A stretch of DNA of 64,000 nt from Novosphingobium endophyticum (GCF_014640675.1 NZ_BMHK01000014.1:1-64000); one strand, 5' to 3'; numbered from the stretch's first letter, positions 46,383-56,020 are shown. Made by a program: numbers and translations. Notes: a model not told the origin generated them from the sequence alone.

Positions 46383-47753
46383 CTAGCGACGCTTCTTCTG
46401 GCGTTCCAGCTCGGCGCGGGCCTGCATCTCGATGTCCTGCGCGCGCAGCCAGTCGGGCGAGCCGGTCGGCAGGCCCGCCACCGCCGCCTGCGCGCTCGCC
46501 AGCGCCGCGCTCATGTCACCCGACAAGACCTGCTGTTCTGCGCTGGCGAGCCGGGCGCGCGGCATGTCCCCGCCTGCCGCGTAGATCACGCCAAGCTGGT
46601 ACCAGGTGAACGGGTTCTCGCGATCGCGCGCCACCGCGTTGCGCAGGACGCGCTCGGCCTCCTTGAAATTGGCGGGATCCTCGGTGGCGATCAGCGCGTG
46701 GCCGAAAAGCGTGGCGATCAGCGGCTGGTTGCCCGTCAGTTCGGTGGCCTTGCGAAGCGCCGGCAACGCTTCTTGCGGCCGGCCCGATTCGAGCAGGATC
46801 TGCCCTTCAAGCTCAAGGAAATAGGGATCCTCGGGGTCGGCGGCGATCAGCGCGTCGGTCTCTGCCCGGGCCAGATCGAACCTGGCTTCCCTGTGATAGG
46901 CATAGGCCCGGGCATAGCGCGCCGGAATCGAATTGTCGGTAAGCGGATACTTGCGCAGCACGTCGCGCGGCTCGGCGAGATAGCCGAAGAGCTTGGCCTT
47001 CATGCGCAGGAAGCGATGCTGCAGCTCGGGATCGTCCGGCCTTTCCCAGGCATGATCGTGCTCGTAAGTGTCCTGCAGCGTCTGGATGCGGTCGCCGGTA
47101 AGGGGGTGGGTGGTATAGAACTCGTCCCCGTCACGCGGCCGGTAGCCGTAGCGGAACTCCATGTTCTGCAGCTTCTTGAAGAATTCGATCGAGCCGCGCC
47201 CGCTGATGCCCGCTTCCGAGAGGTACTTGGCGCCGGCGGCGTCGGCCGAGGCCTCCTGCGAACGGTTGTAGGCGAGGTACTTGCCCATGGCGGCCTGCTG
47301 GCCGGCCATGATCACGCCCATCGCCGCTTCGCCGCCGCCGGCCGCCGCCGCGGCAGCGCCGAGCAGCAGCGAAAGCAGCGAGATGTTGGTGGCGCTCCGG
47401 CTGCCGAGATTGAGGACGGCGTGGCCGCCCGTAACGTGGCCGAGCTCGTGCGCGATCACGCCCTGGACTTCGCCGGCGGTCTCGGCCTCGTTGATCAGGC
47501 CGCTGTTGAGATAGACCGCCTGGCCTCCGGCAACGAAGGCATTCACGGAAGGGTCGTTGATCAGCACGATGTCGACGTTCGCCGGATCGAGGCCGGAAGC
47601 CCTTACCAGCGGCGTGGCCATGTCCCTGAACAGCGCCTCGGTTTCGGCATCGCGCAGGATCGACTGGGCCACCGCGGGCGCCGCCATCCACCCGAGCAGG
47701 GCAAGAAAAGCCAGGAATTTTGCAAAGGGAGCGGCAATTCGCACGAAGGGCAT
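46383..47753 (-). CDS. M48-family metalloprotease with TPR domain (BepA-like)
   Basis: A 456-residue secreted protein: signal peptide, M48 peptidase with HELGHVTGGHA and the distal Glu in SQEASADAAG, then tetratricopeptide repeats from about 280. This is the plan of BepA, a periplasmic protease and chaperone for outer-membrane protein assembly. Same strand as the DsbA-like gene, 53 bp before it, so likely cotranscribed. Confidence 0.9.
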   Translation of the reverse strand: MPFVRIAAPFAKFLAFLALLGWMAAPAVAQSILRDAETEALFRDMATPLVRASGLDPANVDIVLINDPSVNAFVAGGQAVYLNSGLINEAETAGEVQGVIAHELGHVTGGHAVLNLGSRSATNISLLSLLLGAAAAAAGGGEAAMGVIMAGQQAAMGKYLAYNRSQEASADAAGAKYLSEAGISGRGSIEFFKKLQNMEFRYGYRPRDGDEFYTTHPLTGDRIQTLQDTYEHDHAWERPDDPELQHRFLRMKAKLFGYLAEPRDVLRKYPLTDNSIPARYARAYAYHREARFDLARAETDALIAADPEDPYFLELEGQILLESGRPQEALPALRKATELTGNQPLIATLFGHALIATEDPANFKEAERVLRNAVARDRENPFTWYQLGVIYAAGGDMPRARLASAEQQVLSGDMSAALASAQAAVAGLPTGSPDWLRAQDIEMQARAELERQKKRR

Positions 47754-47888
47754 CGTCTCTCTTGGAGCCTTTCGGCCTGAACAGGCGCTTAAGCGCCCGG
47801 GGAAGGGCGGTTCAGCGCACTTCCGCGAGTCTAGCGATGCAGCGCGATGTTTCCAAGAGAGACGACGAAATGTCCGTGCCGCGCGGCG

Positions 47889-49253
47889 TCAGTCCAGCAG
47901 ATGACGCGCGGCGCGATCAAGCAGCGCCTGATCGTCGGCCACTTCGCCCAGCAGCACGACTTCGCCCGACTCCAGCCGGCGCGCGACGAGGACGGTGAAC
48001 TCGCTGTCTCTGGCGACATCCTCAATCGGCTTGGGCGAGAGGTCGCGCAGACCCGACACCAGGCGTTCATGCCGCGAGAGAAGCTTTGCGTCCCTCCCGC
48101 TTTCCGCCCGGCGAAGACGGCGCTCTTCCCTGACCAGCCCCTTGAGCCCGCCCGGCGCTTCGGCGAGAAAGGCCGCCAGCGCGCCGCATTCCAGCCCCTG
48201 CCGCTGCCCGTGAGCAATTACGGTGGCGAATTCGGTGAGCCGGGTCTTGTCGTAGTCGGCACCGAAGACCAGCTTGACCAACGGAATCAGCGGGGCGCGA
48301 TCCTGAACCTTGAGCCCGGCGTCCGCGACCAGTTCGGCGAATTCGTCCGGCGCTTCGGCGGCGGCCAGCGCGAAGTCGTACGCGCGGCCGATCGCGGAAT
48401 AGAGGGCCTGGCGCGAGCGTTCCTCGCTGCTGCGCGCGGCAAGCGCCAGCTCGCGCGCCGAAGCCAGCCAGTCGCCCAGGCCCATGAGCCCAGCGGACGA
48501 AGGCAGCGGCGCATCGTCGGAATGTTCCTCGACGATTTCATAGCCGTCGAGAGGCAGGTCCATCTCCTCCGGCCCTTCCAACGGCTCCACCATTCCCCGC
48601 ACGACGGGGCCGTCCGCCCAGTCCGTCAAAGGCATCGAGGCACGCAGCATGGCCGGGCGCGCCTCGACCGCTTCGTCGATCTGTCTCATCAGCGAATCGG
48701 TACTCGACTGGTCGGCGAGCTCCTTCCAGTTGATGACACCGTAGATATGGTCGATGGCCGCGTCATCGCGGGAGAAGGGCAGCAGGATGCCGCGATAGAG
48801 AATCGTCACCCCGCGCTGGTTGACGAATTCCGCCTCGAACCCGATCGGCGCCTGGTTGGCGATGATCTGCATGTAATGGTCGGTGATGCGGGTGAGCAGC
48901 GACCGGCTGGGAACCTCGCTGAGCGACCGAATCGCGCCGGTAACGTCGCATTCCGCGGAAAGCTCGGCTCCAAGGTAGGCAATCCGGGGGTCGTCGACGC
49001 CACCCGTGAAATCCAGCAATACGCTATGGGGGCCGAAATCCCCGAGTTCCTCCGGGTGGAGATCGGCGACGACCGGAAAACTGCGGTTGCCGAGCAGACT
49101 GGCCCAGAAATTGTAGGCGCGCACCTGCATGCGGCGCTCGTCCTTGCCGGCCACGGCCTCGGGCGGCTGCCTGCTGCTGCTGGCGTCGTCCATGCGGGAA
49201 AGGTCATCGTCGGACCTGTCCTCTCCGGAAAATGGGCCGCGCATAGTGTCCAT
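47889..49253 (-). CDS. PAS-domain protein (PAS_5 type)
   Basis: A protein of about 454 residues. The N-terminal part (45-190) fits the alphaproteobacterial PAS_5 domain: FWASLLGNRSFPVVADLHPEEL, LLDFTGG and FVNQRGVTILYRGILLPF. The C-terminal half is helical, without a recognised domain. ATG at 49253 with AGGGA upstream is preferred to ATG at 49286. Regulatory role probable but unspecified. Confidence 0.78.
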   Translation of the reverse strand: MDTMRGPFSGEDRSDDDLSRMDDASSSRQPPEAVAGKDERRMQVRAYNFWASLLGNRSFPVVADLHPEELGDFGPHSVLLDFTGGVDDPRIAYLGAELSAECDVTGAIRSLSEVPSRSLLTRITDHYMQIIANQAPIGFEAEFVNQRGVTILYRGILLPFSRDDAAIDHIYGVINWKELADQSSTDSLMRQIDEAVEARPAMLRASMPLTDWADGPVVRGMVEPLEGPEEMDLPLDGYEIVEEHSDDAPLPSSAGLMGLGDWLASARELALAARSSEERSRQALYSAIGRAYDFALAAAEAPDEFAELVADAGLKVQDRAPLIPLVKLVFGADYDKTRLTEFATVIAHGQRQGLECGALAAFLAEAPGGLKGLVREERRLRRAESGRDAKLLSRHERLVSGLRDLSPKPIEDVARDSEFTVLVARRLESGEVVLLGEVADDQALLDRAARHLLD

Positions 49254-49377
49254 GTGGAGTCCCTGAGAAATCGAGCTGGCCTCCATTCTGGCACAACGTG
49301 GTAAACCTTTGCTTAAGTTGCGCCCTCACGCGGCCCGGCAGCGAATGACCGTGCTCGTGCCGGCCCAGGGCCTTCTG

Positions 49378-50244
49378 CTAGTGGACCGGCGGATCGACCG
49401 GCGGCACGGCTCCGACGGGCGCCACGGGCTCGCCGCTCTCGCGCGGCGGCAGCGCGTTTTCGGGGACCTGCCGGATCTGCATGTCGGGCGTCGCGACATG
49501 CTCGAGATTGCGTGCCGTGACGTGAATCCGCGCGCCATCGATCACGATCTCGTTGAAGCTCGGCGGGGTGGAGCGGATGCGCCGGGACAATGTGCCGGCT
49601 CCGATCATGCGCAGCGGTCCTGCGGCGGTATCCACCGTCAGATCGAAGGGATCGTGGATGTGCCCCGAAAGAACCGCGGCAACCCCCCGACCGGCCAGAA
49701 CCTCCATCGTCCGCGTGCCGTTTATCGTCAGCAGCTTGCCATCGCGCTCGCGGCGTTCGGTCAGCGGATGATGCGCGGCGATGAGGATGCGCGTGCCCGG
49801 CGGATGCGAATCAATGGCATCGAGCGTCTCGTCCAGCGCCCGCTCCGTCACCCAGCCGTTCGACCAGGGAAAGCGCTGCCATTGCCCGCGCGTCGTCGTC
49901 TTGAGCGGGACGATGGCAAGCCCGGGCAGATCGAGTTGCGCTTCGACCAAGCGCTTGATCCTCGCGAAGCGTTTGTAGGGGGTCACGAAGCGTTCGATGA
50001 GATTGAAATAGGGCAGATCGTGATTGCCCACTTCGACCGTAACCGGAACATCGAGCGCGGAGATCCAGGCATTGGCGGCATCGAACTCGCGGTGCCGCGC
50101 GCGCATTGTCAGGTCTCCGGTTATGGCAACCGCATGCGGCTTTTCGCGCGTTATGCAGGCTTCGACCCAAGACAGCGCGCGGCGATCCTCCAGCCCGAAG
50201 TGAATGTCGCTGAGATGGAACAGCTTGATCGGTCCCGAAAACAT
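49378..50244 (-). CDS. calcineurin-like metallophosphoesterase
   Basis: A protein of about 288 residues with the metal-site motifs LFHLSDIHFG, ITGDLTMR, VGNHD, AAHHPL and SGHIHDPF. Substrate unknown; related proteins act on cyclic nucleotides or lipid-linked phosphates. ATG at 50244 has AAGG 8 bp upstream; ATG at 50265 is also possible and would overlap the lipid-kinase gene by 11 bp. The two are probably one operon. Confidence 0.9.
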   Translation of the reverse strand: MFSGPIKLFHLSDIHFGLEDRRALSWVEACITREKPHAVAITGDLTMRARHREFDAANAWISALDVPVTVEVGNHDLPYFNLIERFVTPYKRFARIKRLVEAQLDLPGLAIVPLKTTTRGQWQRFPWSNGWVTERALDETLDAIDSHPPGTRILIAAHHPLTERRERDGKLLTINGTRTMEVLAGRGVAAVLSGHIHDPFDLTVDTAAGPLRMIGAGTLSRRIRSTPPSFNEIVIDGARIHVTARNLEHVATPDMQIRQVPENALPPRESGEPVAPVGAVPPVDPPVH

Positions 50245-50254
50245 GTCGGAAACC

Positions 50255-51109
50255 TTACCGTGCATTGATCGTCTCCAACAGGTCCACTTCGCACGTCGCT
50301 AGGCGGAAGAGTTCCTCTGAAGCCCCGTCGAAGGGTTCGCCGTCGATCAGAAGGCCCATGGGTTCACCTTCCGGACACACCAGCCGGACCTCAGGGAAAC
50401 AGCCGAGTTCGTCGTGCGGCCCGGTACGGTAATTGCGGTTGAGCAGCGCAATTCCCTGCCCGGCGTAGTCGGCAAGTGTCTCGGCATAGTAGCCTTTCAG
50501 TTCGAGGCCGGTTTCATGCGGGGTCACCGTGATCGCGGCATAGCCCTCCTCGCGCGCGCAGTCGACCTCGGGGCAAATGACCTTGGGCCCGGTCGCGGAC
50601 CAGGCGATCGCGTCCTTGGTCGCGGTCATCATTTCGAGCACGTTCGAGGTCCGCAGGGCTTCGCGCACTTCGTTCCAGATCGTGCCGGGACCGGCCAGCA
50701 CCCCGGTCAGTCCCTCTCCGTGGCGCGACCCGACGACCCCGGGCCGCACCCGGCGTGGCTCCGCATTCGCGAGCCTCTCGGCGATCTCCAAAGCCGGGAC
50801 GTCTCCGTGGAGTCGCTTCGATAGGATATTCATCGTCCCGCCGGGCAGGACCAGCACACCGCCGTCCCAGCCGTAGACGCCGGTGACAGTACTGTGGACC
50901 GTGCCGTCGCCGGCGAAAACGGCGAGGATGTCGATCCGCTCCGAAACCAGTTGGTCGATGCCGGGCGCATCCTCTTCCGGGAAACGCGTCATGCCCGCGA
51001 CGTCGTAGCCGGCGCCACGCAGCGCATGCACAAGCTGCTCCAGCGTTTCATCGTCGTTGCTGCCGCTATCGGGGTTGCTGACGAGCCAGATTTTCCTTGC
51101 CTGTGCCAT
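50255..51109 (-). CDS. diacylglycerol/sphingosine kinase-like lipid kinase
   Basis: A 284-residue DAGK-catalytic-domain protein with KIWLVSNPDSGS at the start, the glycine-rich AVFAGDGTVHSTVTG (GGDGT type) and LPGGTMNILSKRL. In the usual motif GGDGT the first Gly is Ala here. Sphingomonads make glycosphingolipids, so a sphingoid-base kinase is conceivable, but this is inference. Confidence 0.85.
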   Translation of the reverse strand: MAQARKIWLVSNPDSGSNDDETLEQLVHALRGAGYDVAGMTRFPEEDAPGIDQLVSERIDILAVFAGDGTVHSTVTGVYGWDGGVLVLPGGTMNILSKRLHGDVPALEIAERLANAEPRRVRPGVVGSRHGEGLTGVLAGPGTIWNEVREALRTSNVLEMMTATKDAIAWSATGPKVICPEVDCAREEGYAAITVTPHETGLELKGYYAETLADYAGQGIALLNRNYRTGPHDELGCFPEVRLVCPEGEPMGLLIDGEPFDGASEELFRLATCEVDLLETINAR

Positions 51110-51152
51110 GTATCAGAGAACCGGCCGGGCCTCCCCCGGTTCCCGCCTGGTA

Positions 51153-51422
51153 TCAGACCTTACCGCTGAAAATGAGCCATGCCGAAATCCCGTTAAGCCC
51201 CGTGTAGAGCGCATAGAGCCACGCCCACCCCGCAGAGCCGGAAGCGGCCATGACCAACGCGCCCAGCAGCATGGCGAATTCGACAACCAGGCTGAGCCTG
51301 CCACCGAGCGGCCGGAAGAACCACGGGACCTGCGCCAGGATCGGATGCCCGCTTTCGAGCACGGCCTTGTGTGCGGCGAAGTTCACTACACCAAGGCAGA
51401 AGACGACGATAATGCCCAACAT
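51153..51422 (-). CDS. small conserved membrane protein
   Basis: An 89-residue protein with three hydrophobic helices (MLGIIVVFCLGVVNFAAHKAV, a middle helix with EFAMLLGALVMAAS, and YTGLNGISAWLIFSGKV). No domain recognised. Same strand as the lipid kinase, 43 bp upstream of it. Confidence 0.75.
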   Translation of the reverse strand: MLGIIVVFCLGVVNFAAHKAVLESGHPILAQVPWFFRPLGGRLSLVVEFAMLLGALVMAASGSAGWAWLYALYTGLNGISAWLIFSGKV

Positions 51423-51525
51423 TGCCCCGCCATTCTACATCGCGGTCCGCGCGCGGGCCAGCGCGGGATGCGAATTACCGCGCGGCCATCCTCTCGGCGC
51501 TGTTGGTCGATTTCTGCCCATGTCG

Positions 51526-51571
51526 TTCGTCGACCGCGGACGTCGTTCGTCCGCCTGTCCGCGCATTCGTC
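51526..51571 (+). promoter_or_regulatory. three 20-bp-phased TTCGTC direct repeats upstream of urcA
   Basis: TTCGTC occurs at 51526-51531, 51546-51551 and 51566-51571, exactly 20 bp apart, in contexts (C)GTTCGTCG, (C)GTTCGTCC and CATTCGTCGAAAGG. Direct repeats about two helical turns apart are how LytTR regulators bind DNA. A similar GTTCGTCGAAAGG lies at 54255 upstream of the neighbouring kinase gene. Candidate activator site for urcA. Confidence 0.5.
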
Positions 51572-51690
51572 GAAAGGGAAAGCCCCGCGGTCGAGGCCCG
51601 CGTGAACGGTGCCCGCTTCGCGTGCAGAACACACTCATCGAGCCGCACGGAACATCCCCCGCCCCGGCTCACCCTGAGGAGGAAGATTCG

Positions 51691-51996
51691 ATGTTCAAGA
51701 GCACCCCGATCGCCGCCGCCCTGCTGGGCATGGCCCTGACCGCAACCCCCGCCTTCGCGAAGGATGTCGAAGTCCGTTACTCCGACCTCAACCTCGCCAC
51801 CGTCGAAGGGCAGAAGACGCTGGATAAGCGGATCGAGCGCGCCGCCCGGGAAGCCTGCCACTATGACGTCAGGGTGACCGGCTCGCGCCTGCCCACGGCC
51901 GAATCCAGAGCCTGCTACAACAAGGCGCTGGACAGCGCGAAGACAATGATGGCCAGCAAGATCGAGGCCGCGCAGGAAGCGCAGCTCGGCGGCTGA
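51691..51996 (+). CDS. UrcA-family secreted protein
   Basis: A 101-residue protein with a signal peptide (IAAALLGMALTATPAFA) and the UrcA core: VEVRYSDLNLATVEGQKTLDKRIERAAREAC, then a second Cys in ESRACYNKAL, likely disulfide-bonded. UrcA proteins are strongly induced small periplasmic proteins of unknown function in Caulobacter and sphingomonads. Strong GAGGAGGAAG ribosome site. Followed by a strong terminator. Confidence 0.9.
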   Translation: MFKSTPIAAALLGMALTATPAFAKDVEVRYSDLNLATVEGQKTLDKRIERAAREACHYDVRVTGSRLPTAESRACYNKALDSAKTMMASKIEAAQEAQLGG

Positions 51997-52048
51997 GGCC
52001 GACACCCCCACCACGAGGTCCCAAAAAAGAAAAGACCCGAAACAAACT

Positions 52049-52080
52049 CGGCGGGCTTCGCGGCCCGCCGTTTTCTTTTT
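52049..52080 (+). terminator. terminator after urcA
   Basis: CGGCGGGC-TTCGCG-GCCCGCCG followed by TTTTCTTTTT, 52 bp beyond the urcA stop. An A-rich tract precedes it, so it may also act on the convergent LytTR gene. Confidence 0.9.
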
Positions 52081-52165
52081 CCCGCTTTGGAAGATGGTTT
52101 GGAAATGCGCCGCAGGCGCGTTTCGCCGCACCGAAAGTACCCATCCGGGCATTTCCAAACAGTTC

Positions 52166-52909
52166 TCAGCGCCCCGCCATCTTCTTGACGGCCGGCAGGT
52201 AGGTACGGCCGATGCGCAAGGCATCCCCATCCCCGGTTTCGGCGGACCAGACGCCCAGGCCCTCGTGCCTCAGGCCGGTAACATGGTCGCGGCGAAGGAT
52301 GGTGCTGCGATGGATACGGATGAAGCGCGCCGGATCGAGCTTCTGTTCAAGGCTGGTGATGGTCTGGAGCAGGAGATAGCTCTGTCCCGGCACATGGAGC
52401 CGCACATAGTCGCGCTCGGCATCGATGCGGTAGACATCGCTCGCCGGAATGCGCACCAGCTCCGACCGGTATGGCACCCAGAATTCCTCGAGCCACTTGC
52501 TTTCGGTCATGGTGCGCTCCCCGCGCCGCGCCATGACGCGGCCGATCGCGCGTTGCAGCCGGTCCGGCGCGACGGGCTTCAGCACATAGTCGACGGCATC
52601 GAGGTCAAAGGCCTCGACGGCGAATTCATCGTGCGCCGTCACGAAGATCACGGCCGGTGCATCGGGCTTTCCGCCCAACCTGCGGGCGACGGCAAGGCCA
52701 TCGGTTTCGGGCATGGTCAGGTCCAGCAACACGACGTCGGGCTTCAGCGCGTCGATCAGGCGCAGGCCGGCCTCCCCGTCACTCGCGGTGCCGATCACGA
52801 TAATGCCATCCATCCGCGCGCAGATGACCTGCATGCGCTCGACCGCGAGCGGCTCGTCGTCGACGATCAGCGTCCTGAGGGCAGCGCCCCCTCCGGCAAT
52901 CTCACCCAC
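52166..52909 (-). CDS. LytTR response regulator (second system)
   Basis: A 247-residue regulator with a receiver (LIVDDEPLAVERM, DVVLLDLTMPETDG, VTAHDEFAVEAFDLDAVDYVLKP) and a LytTR domain (IDAERDYVRLHV, FIRIHRSTILRRDHV). GTG at 52909 overlaps the kinase stop by 8 bp; the frame upstream is antisense-like. It lies convergent with urcA, whose promoter has LytTR-like direct repeats, making urcA a plausible target. Confidence 0.92.
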   Translation of the reverse strand: MGEIAGGGAALRTLIVDDEPLAVERMQVICARMDGIIVIGTASDGEAGLRLIDALKPDVVLLDLTMPETDGLAVARRLGGKPDAPAVIFVTAHDEFAVEAFDLDAVDYVLKPVAPDRLQRAIGRVMARRGERTMTESKWLEEFWVPYRSELVRIPASDVYRIDAERDYVRLHVPGQSYLLLQTITSLEQKLDPARFIRIHRSTILRRDHVTGLRHEGLGVWSAETGDGDALRIGRTYLPAVKKMAGR

Positions 52910-54191
52910 GTCCCAGCTCCAACGGCATTCGCAGAATGGTGGAGAAGCCCCCTTCGGGCTGCTCACCGTATGCGAGGCTGGCGGCCTCGCCGTAGCGCGC
53001 GCGCAGGCGATCGCGCACGTTGGCCAGACCGATGCCGCAGCCTGGCGCCTTTCCCGTCCCCACACCGGGCCCGTCATCGGCGACGCAAACCACCAGTTCG
53101 TCTCCTTCCCGGCGGGCCGCGATCGAGATCGTCACTGGCCGCTGCGTGGCGGCGACCGCGTATTTGACCGAGTTCTCGACAAGCGGCTGGAGGATCATAC
53201 CCGGCACCATCGCACCGACCACGGCCTCGTCAATATCGATCTTCGTCAGCAAGCGGTTGGGAAAGCGCACGGCCTCGATCGCGAAGTAGAGCTTCTGCAA
53301 CTCGATTTCCTCGGCGAGCGGCAGATCGTTCGTCGGGTCACCCGAAAGCGTGTGGCGGTAGAAGTTCGAAAGCGTCTGAATCATCGCCTCGGCGTCATCC
53401 TGCCGCCCGGTCATCACCAGCGCCGACAGCGAATTGAGCGTGTTGAACAGGAAATGCGGATTGACCTGATAGCGCAGCGAACGCAGCTCCGCCGCCTCGG
53501 CCGCCCGGCGATATTCGCCCTCCCGTCGCTCGGCCGCCCGCGCCTCCTCCGCCTTGGCGAGGGCGAAGTAGAGCGCCACCCAGGCCAACACCAGGAAGTA
53601 GCGCCCGAACGCGGTGTCGGCGATGCCCACCCAGCGCTTGTACTCCTGGCCTTCCGACTTGCCGGTGTGGATGGTTATCGCGGACTGCCCATCCTCGGTC
53701 GTGCCGGGCCGCACTTCCACATCGGCGGCGCCGGGAGGCGCGCCGGTTTCCCCTTCCGCCGGCGATCGCGAAAGGTCGGGCAGGTCCACGAGGATATTGC
53801 CTGCCTCGTCGCGCCTGATCCGGACATTGCCCGTCTCCACCGTGGCCGAATTCTCATCCTCGGCCATCTTGGCCATCTCGATATCGGCGAAGATCGTGTC
53901 GTTGATCACGCTGAGGACGACGGCAAGCGGCAGCGCGCCGATCAGAACGACAGCAAGACGCACGCCCGCCGACTTGCGATCCAGCATCTGCAGCAGCGGC
54001 CAGACCGCCGCCATCACAAGCATCGAGAGAATGCAGATCGTGAGCCGGCGCGAGACTATCGGCCAGGCAAAGTCGAAACCGATGACCACGCCGCGCAGGG
54101 TGGCGACCAGGAAGTAGCACGCCCACAGCGCCGCGAGCGAGAGCAGGACCAGCCGCGCGGGAACCCTCGGTTCGATGGGAACATCCTTCAT
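52902..54191 (-). CDS. LytS-type sensor histidine kinase (second system)
   Basis: A 429-residue kinase: four transmembrane helices, interrupted by an acidic periplasmic loop between about 105 and 190 (EDENSATVETGNVRIRRDE), then LRYQVNPHFLFNTLNSLSALV and the ATPase motifs LQPLVENSVKYAVAA, DDGPGVG and GIGLANVRDRLRARYG. Start ATG at 54191. It has a larger loop than the first kinase, suggesting a periplasmic signal. Confidence 0.92.
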   Translation of the reverse strand: MKDVPIEPRVPARLVLLSLAALWACYFLVATLRGVVIGFDFAWPIVSRRLTICILSMLVMAAVWPLLQMLDRKSAGVRLAVVLIGALPLAVVLSVINDTIFADIEMAKMAEDENSATVETGNVRIRRDEAGNILVDLPDLSRSPAEGETGAPPGAADVEVRPGTTEDGQSAITIHTGKSEGQEYKRWVGIADTAFGRYFLVLAWVALYFALAKAEEARAAERREGEYRRAAEAAELRSLRYQVNPHFLFNTLNSLSALVMTGRQDDAEAMIQTLSNFYRHTLSGDPTNDLPLAEEIELQKLYFAIEAVRFPNRLLTKIDIDEAVVGAMVPGMILQPLVENSVKYAVAATQRPVTISIAARREGDELVVCVADDGPGVGTGKAPGCGIGLANVRDRLRARYGEAASLAYGEQPEGGFSTILRMPLELGRG

Positions 54192-54277
54192 AACCGGTCG
54201 GAATAGCGCGAAAGTTCCCGCCCGCGCCAGTTCTTCGGTCGGCGTGAATGCATCGTTCGTCGAAAGGGCGGCGCGGC

Positions 54278-55801
54278 TTACTCCGCCAGCAGCGATTCCC
54301 TGGCGATCTTTTCCTTCCAGACCAGCGGCGCGAGCTGGTGGACGTTCTGCCCTTCCGGGTCGACCGCGACGGTCACAGGCATGTCCTCCACGGTGAACTC
54401 GTAGATCGCCTCCATGCCCAGATCCTCGAAGCCGACGATTTTCGCCTCCTTGATCGCGCGCGCCACGAGATAGGCGGCACCGCCCACCGCCATGAGGTAG
54501 GCCGACTTGTGTTTTGCGATGGATTCGGTGGCCGCCGGGCCGCGCTCGGCCTTGCCGACGCAGGCGAGCAGGCCCTGATCCAGCATCATGTCCATGAACG
54601 TGTCCATGCGCGTGGCCGTGGTGGGACCGGCCGGGCCGACCACCTCGTCGCGCACCGGATCGACCGGGCCGACGTAATAGATCACGCGGCCCCGGAAATC
54701 GACGGGTAGCTCCTCGCCCTTGGCCAGCATGTCCTGGATGCGCTTGTGCGCGGCGTCGCGGCCGGTGAGCATCCTGCCGTTGAGCAGAAGACGGTCGCCC
54801 TGCTTCCAGCTGCGCACCTCCTCGGCCGTCAGCGTGTCGAGATTGACGCGTTTGGCCGCACTGTCCGGCGCCCAGTGTACTTGAGGCCATTCGTCGAGCC
54901 TGGGCTTCTCGAGGAAGCTCGGGCCGGAACCGTCGAGCGCGAAATGCGCGTGGCGGGTAGCGGCGCAGTTGGGGATCATCGCCACCGGCTTACCCGCGGC
55001 GTGGCATGGCCAGTCCATGATCTTGACGTCGAGGATGGTCGAAAGACCGCCCAGCCCCTGCGCGCCGATGCCGAGCGCATTGACCTTGTCGAAGATCTCG
55101 ATGCGCAGCGCCTCGACGTCGTCGCGCGGCCCGCGCGCCTTGAGCTGCGCCATGTCGATCGGCTCCATCAGGGCCTTCTTGGCAAGGTAGACGCAGTGCT
55201 CGGCCGTGCCGCCGATGCCGATCCCGAGCATACCCGGCGGACACCAGCCGGCGCCCATCTGCGGCAGCATCTCGAGCACCCAGTCGACGATCGAATCGCT
55301 GGGGTTCATCATCTTGAACTTGGACTTGTTCTCCGACCCGCCGCCCTTGGCCGCGACATCGACCGAGACTTTGGAGCCGGGCACCATCTCCACGCGCAGC
55401 ACGCACGGGGTATTGTCCCTGGTGTTGCGGCGCGTGAACGCGGGGTCGGTCAGAACCGAGGCGCGCAGCTTGTTTTCCGGGTTATTGTAGGCCCGGCGCA
55501 CGCCTTCATCGACGACTTCCTGGAGGGACTTGTCCGAGTCCAGCCGGCAATTCTGGCCCCATTCGACGAAGACGTTGACGATGCCGGTGTCCTGGCAGAT
55601 CGGCCGGTGCCCTTCGGCACACATGCGGCTGTTGGTGAGGATCTGCGCGATGGCGTCCTTCGCCGCCGGCCCCTGCTCCGCGTCATAGGCCTCACCGAGG
55701 GCGCGGATGTAGTCCATCGGGTGATAATAGCTGATGTACTGCAGGGCGTCGGCGACACTCTCGATCAGGTCGTCTTCGCGGATTGTCACCAAATCGGCCA
55801 T
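54278..55801 (-). CDS. fumarate hydratase, class I (iron-sulfur)
   Basis: A 507-residue two-domain class I fumarase (alpha and beta parts fused). Cluster cysteines lie in RPICQDTGI, IGIGGTAEHCV and IPNCAATRH; the beta domain has FRGRVIYYVGPVDP and GPAGPTTATRMD. It interconverts fumarate and malate in the citric acid cycle and needs a [4Fe-4S] cluster, tying it to the suf system. Start ATG at 55801. Confidence 0.95.
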   Translation of the reverse strand: MADLVTIREDDLIESVADALQYISYYHPMDYIRALGEAYDAEQGPAAKDAIAQILTNSRMCAEGHRPICQDTGIVNVFVEWGQNCRLDSDKSLQEVVDEGVRRAYNNPENKLRASVLTDPAFTRRNTRDNTPCVLRVEMVPGSKVSVDVAAKGGGSENKSKFKMMNPSDSIVDWVLEMLPQMGAGWCPPGMLGIGIGGTAEHCVYLAKKALMEPIDMAQLKARGPRDDVEALRIEIFDKVNALGIGAQGLGGLSTILDVKIMDWPCHAAGKPVAMIPNCAATRHAHFALDGSGPSFLEKPRLDEWPQVHWAPDSAAKRVNLDTLTAEEVRSWKQGDRLLLNGRMLTGRDAAHKRIQDMLAKGEELPVDFRGRVIYYVGPVDPVRDEVVGPAGPTTATRMDTFMDMMLDQGLLACVGKAERGPAATESIAKHKSAYLMAVGGAAYLVARAIKEAKIVGFEDLGMEAIYEFTVEDMPVTVAVDPEGQNVHQLAPLVWKEKIARESLLAE

Positions 55802-56020
55802 GGAAATGCGCTCCCGGTTACGCGGATACCTTGAATTTCGCTGGCTCCCATAAGACGGGACAAAGGGATCGTCAAAGCGCCGCGATCAATCGACCGGCGT
55901 ATTGTCAAAGCGCTTGGCCTGAATGGCACCTTCGCTTAGAAGGCGCCGCACAATTTGCCGAATTTGCGAGCCATCGATCGTCAGGTCATCGGCCTCGCAC
56001 GCATGAGGGAACAGTTCGCA

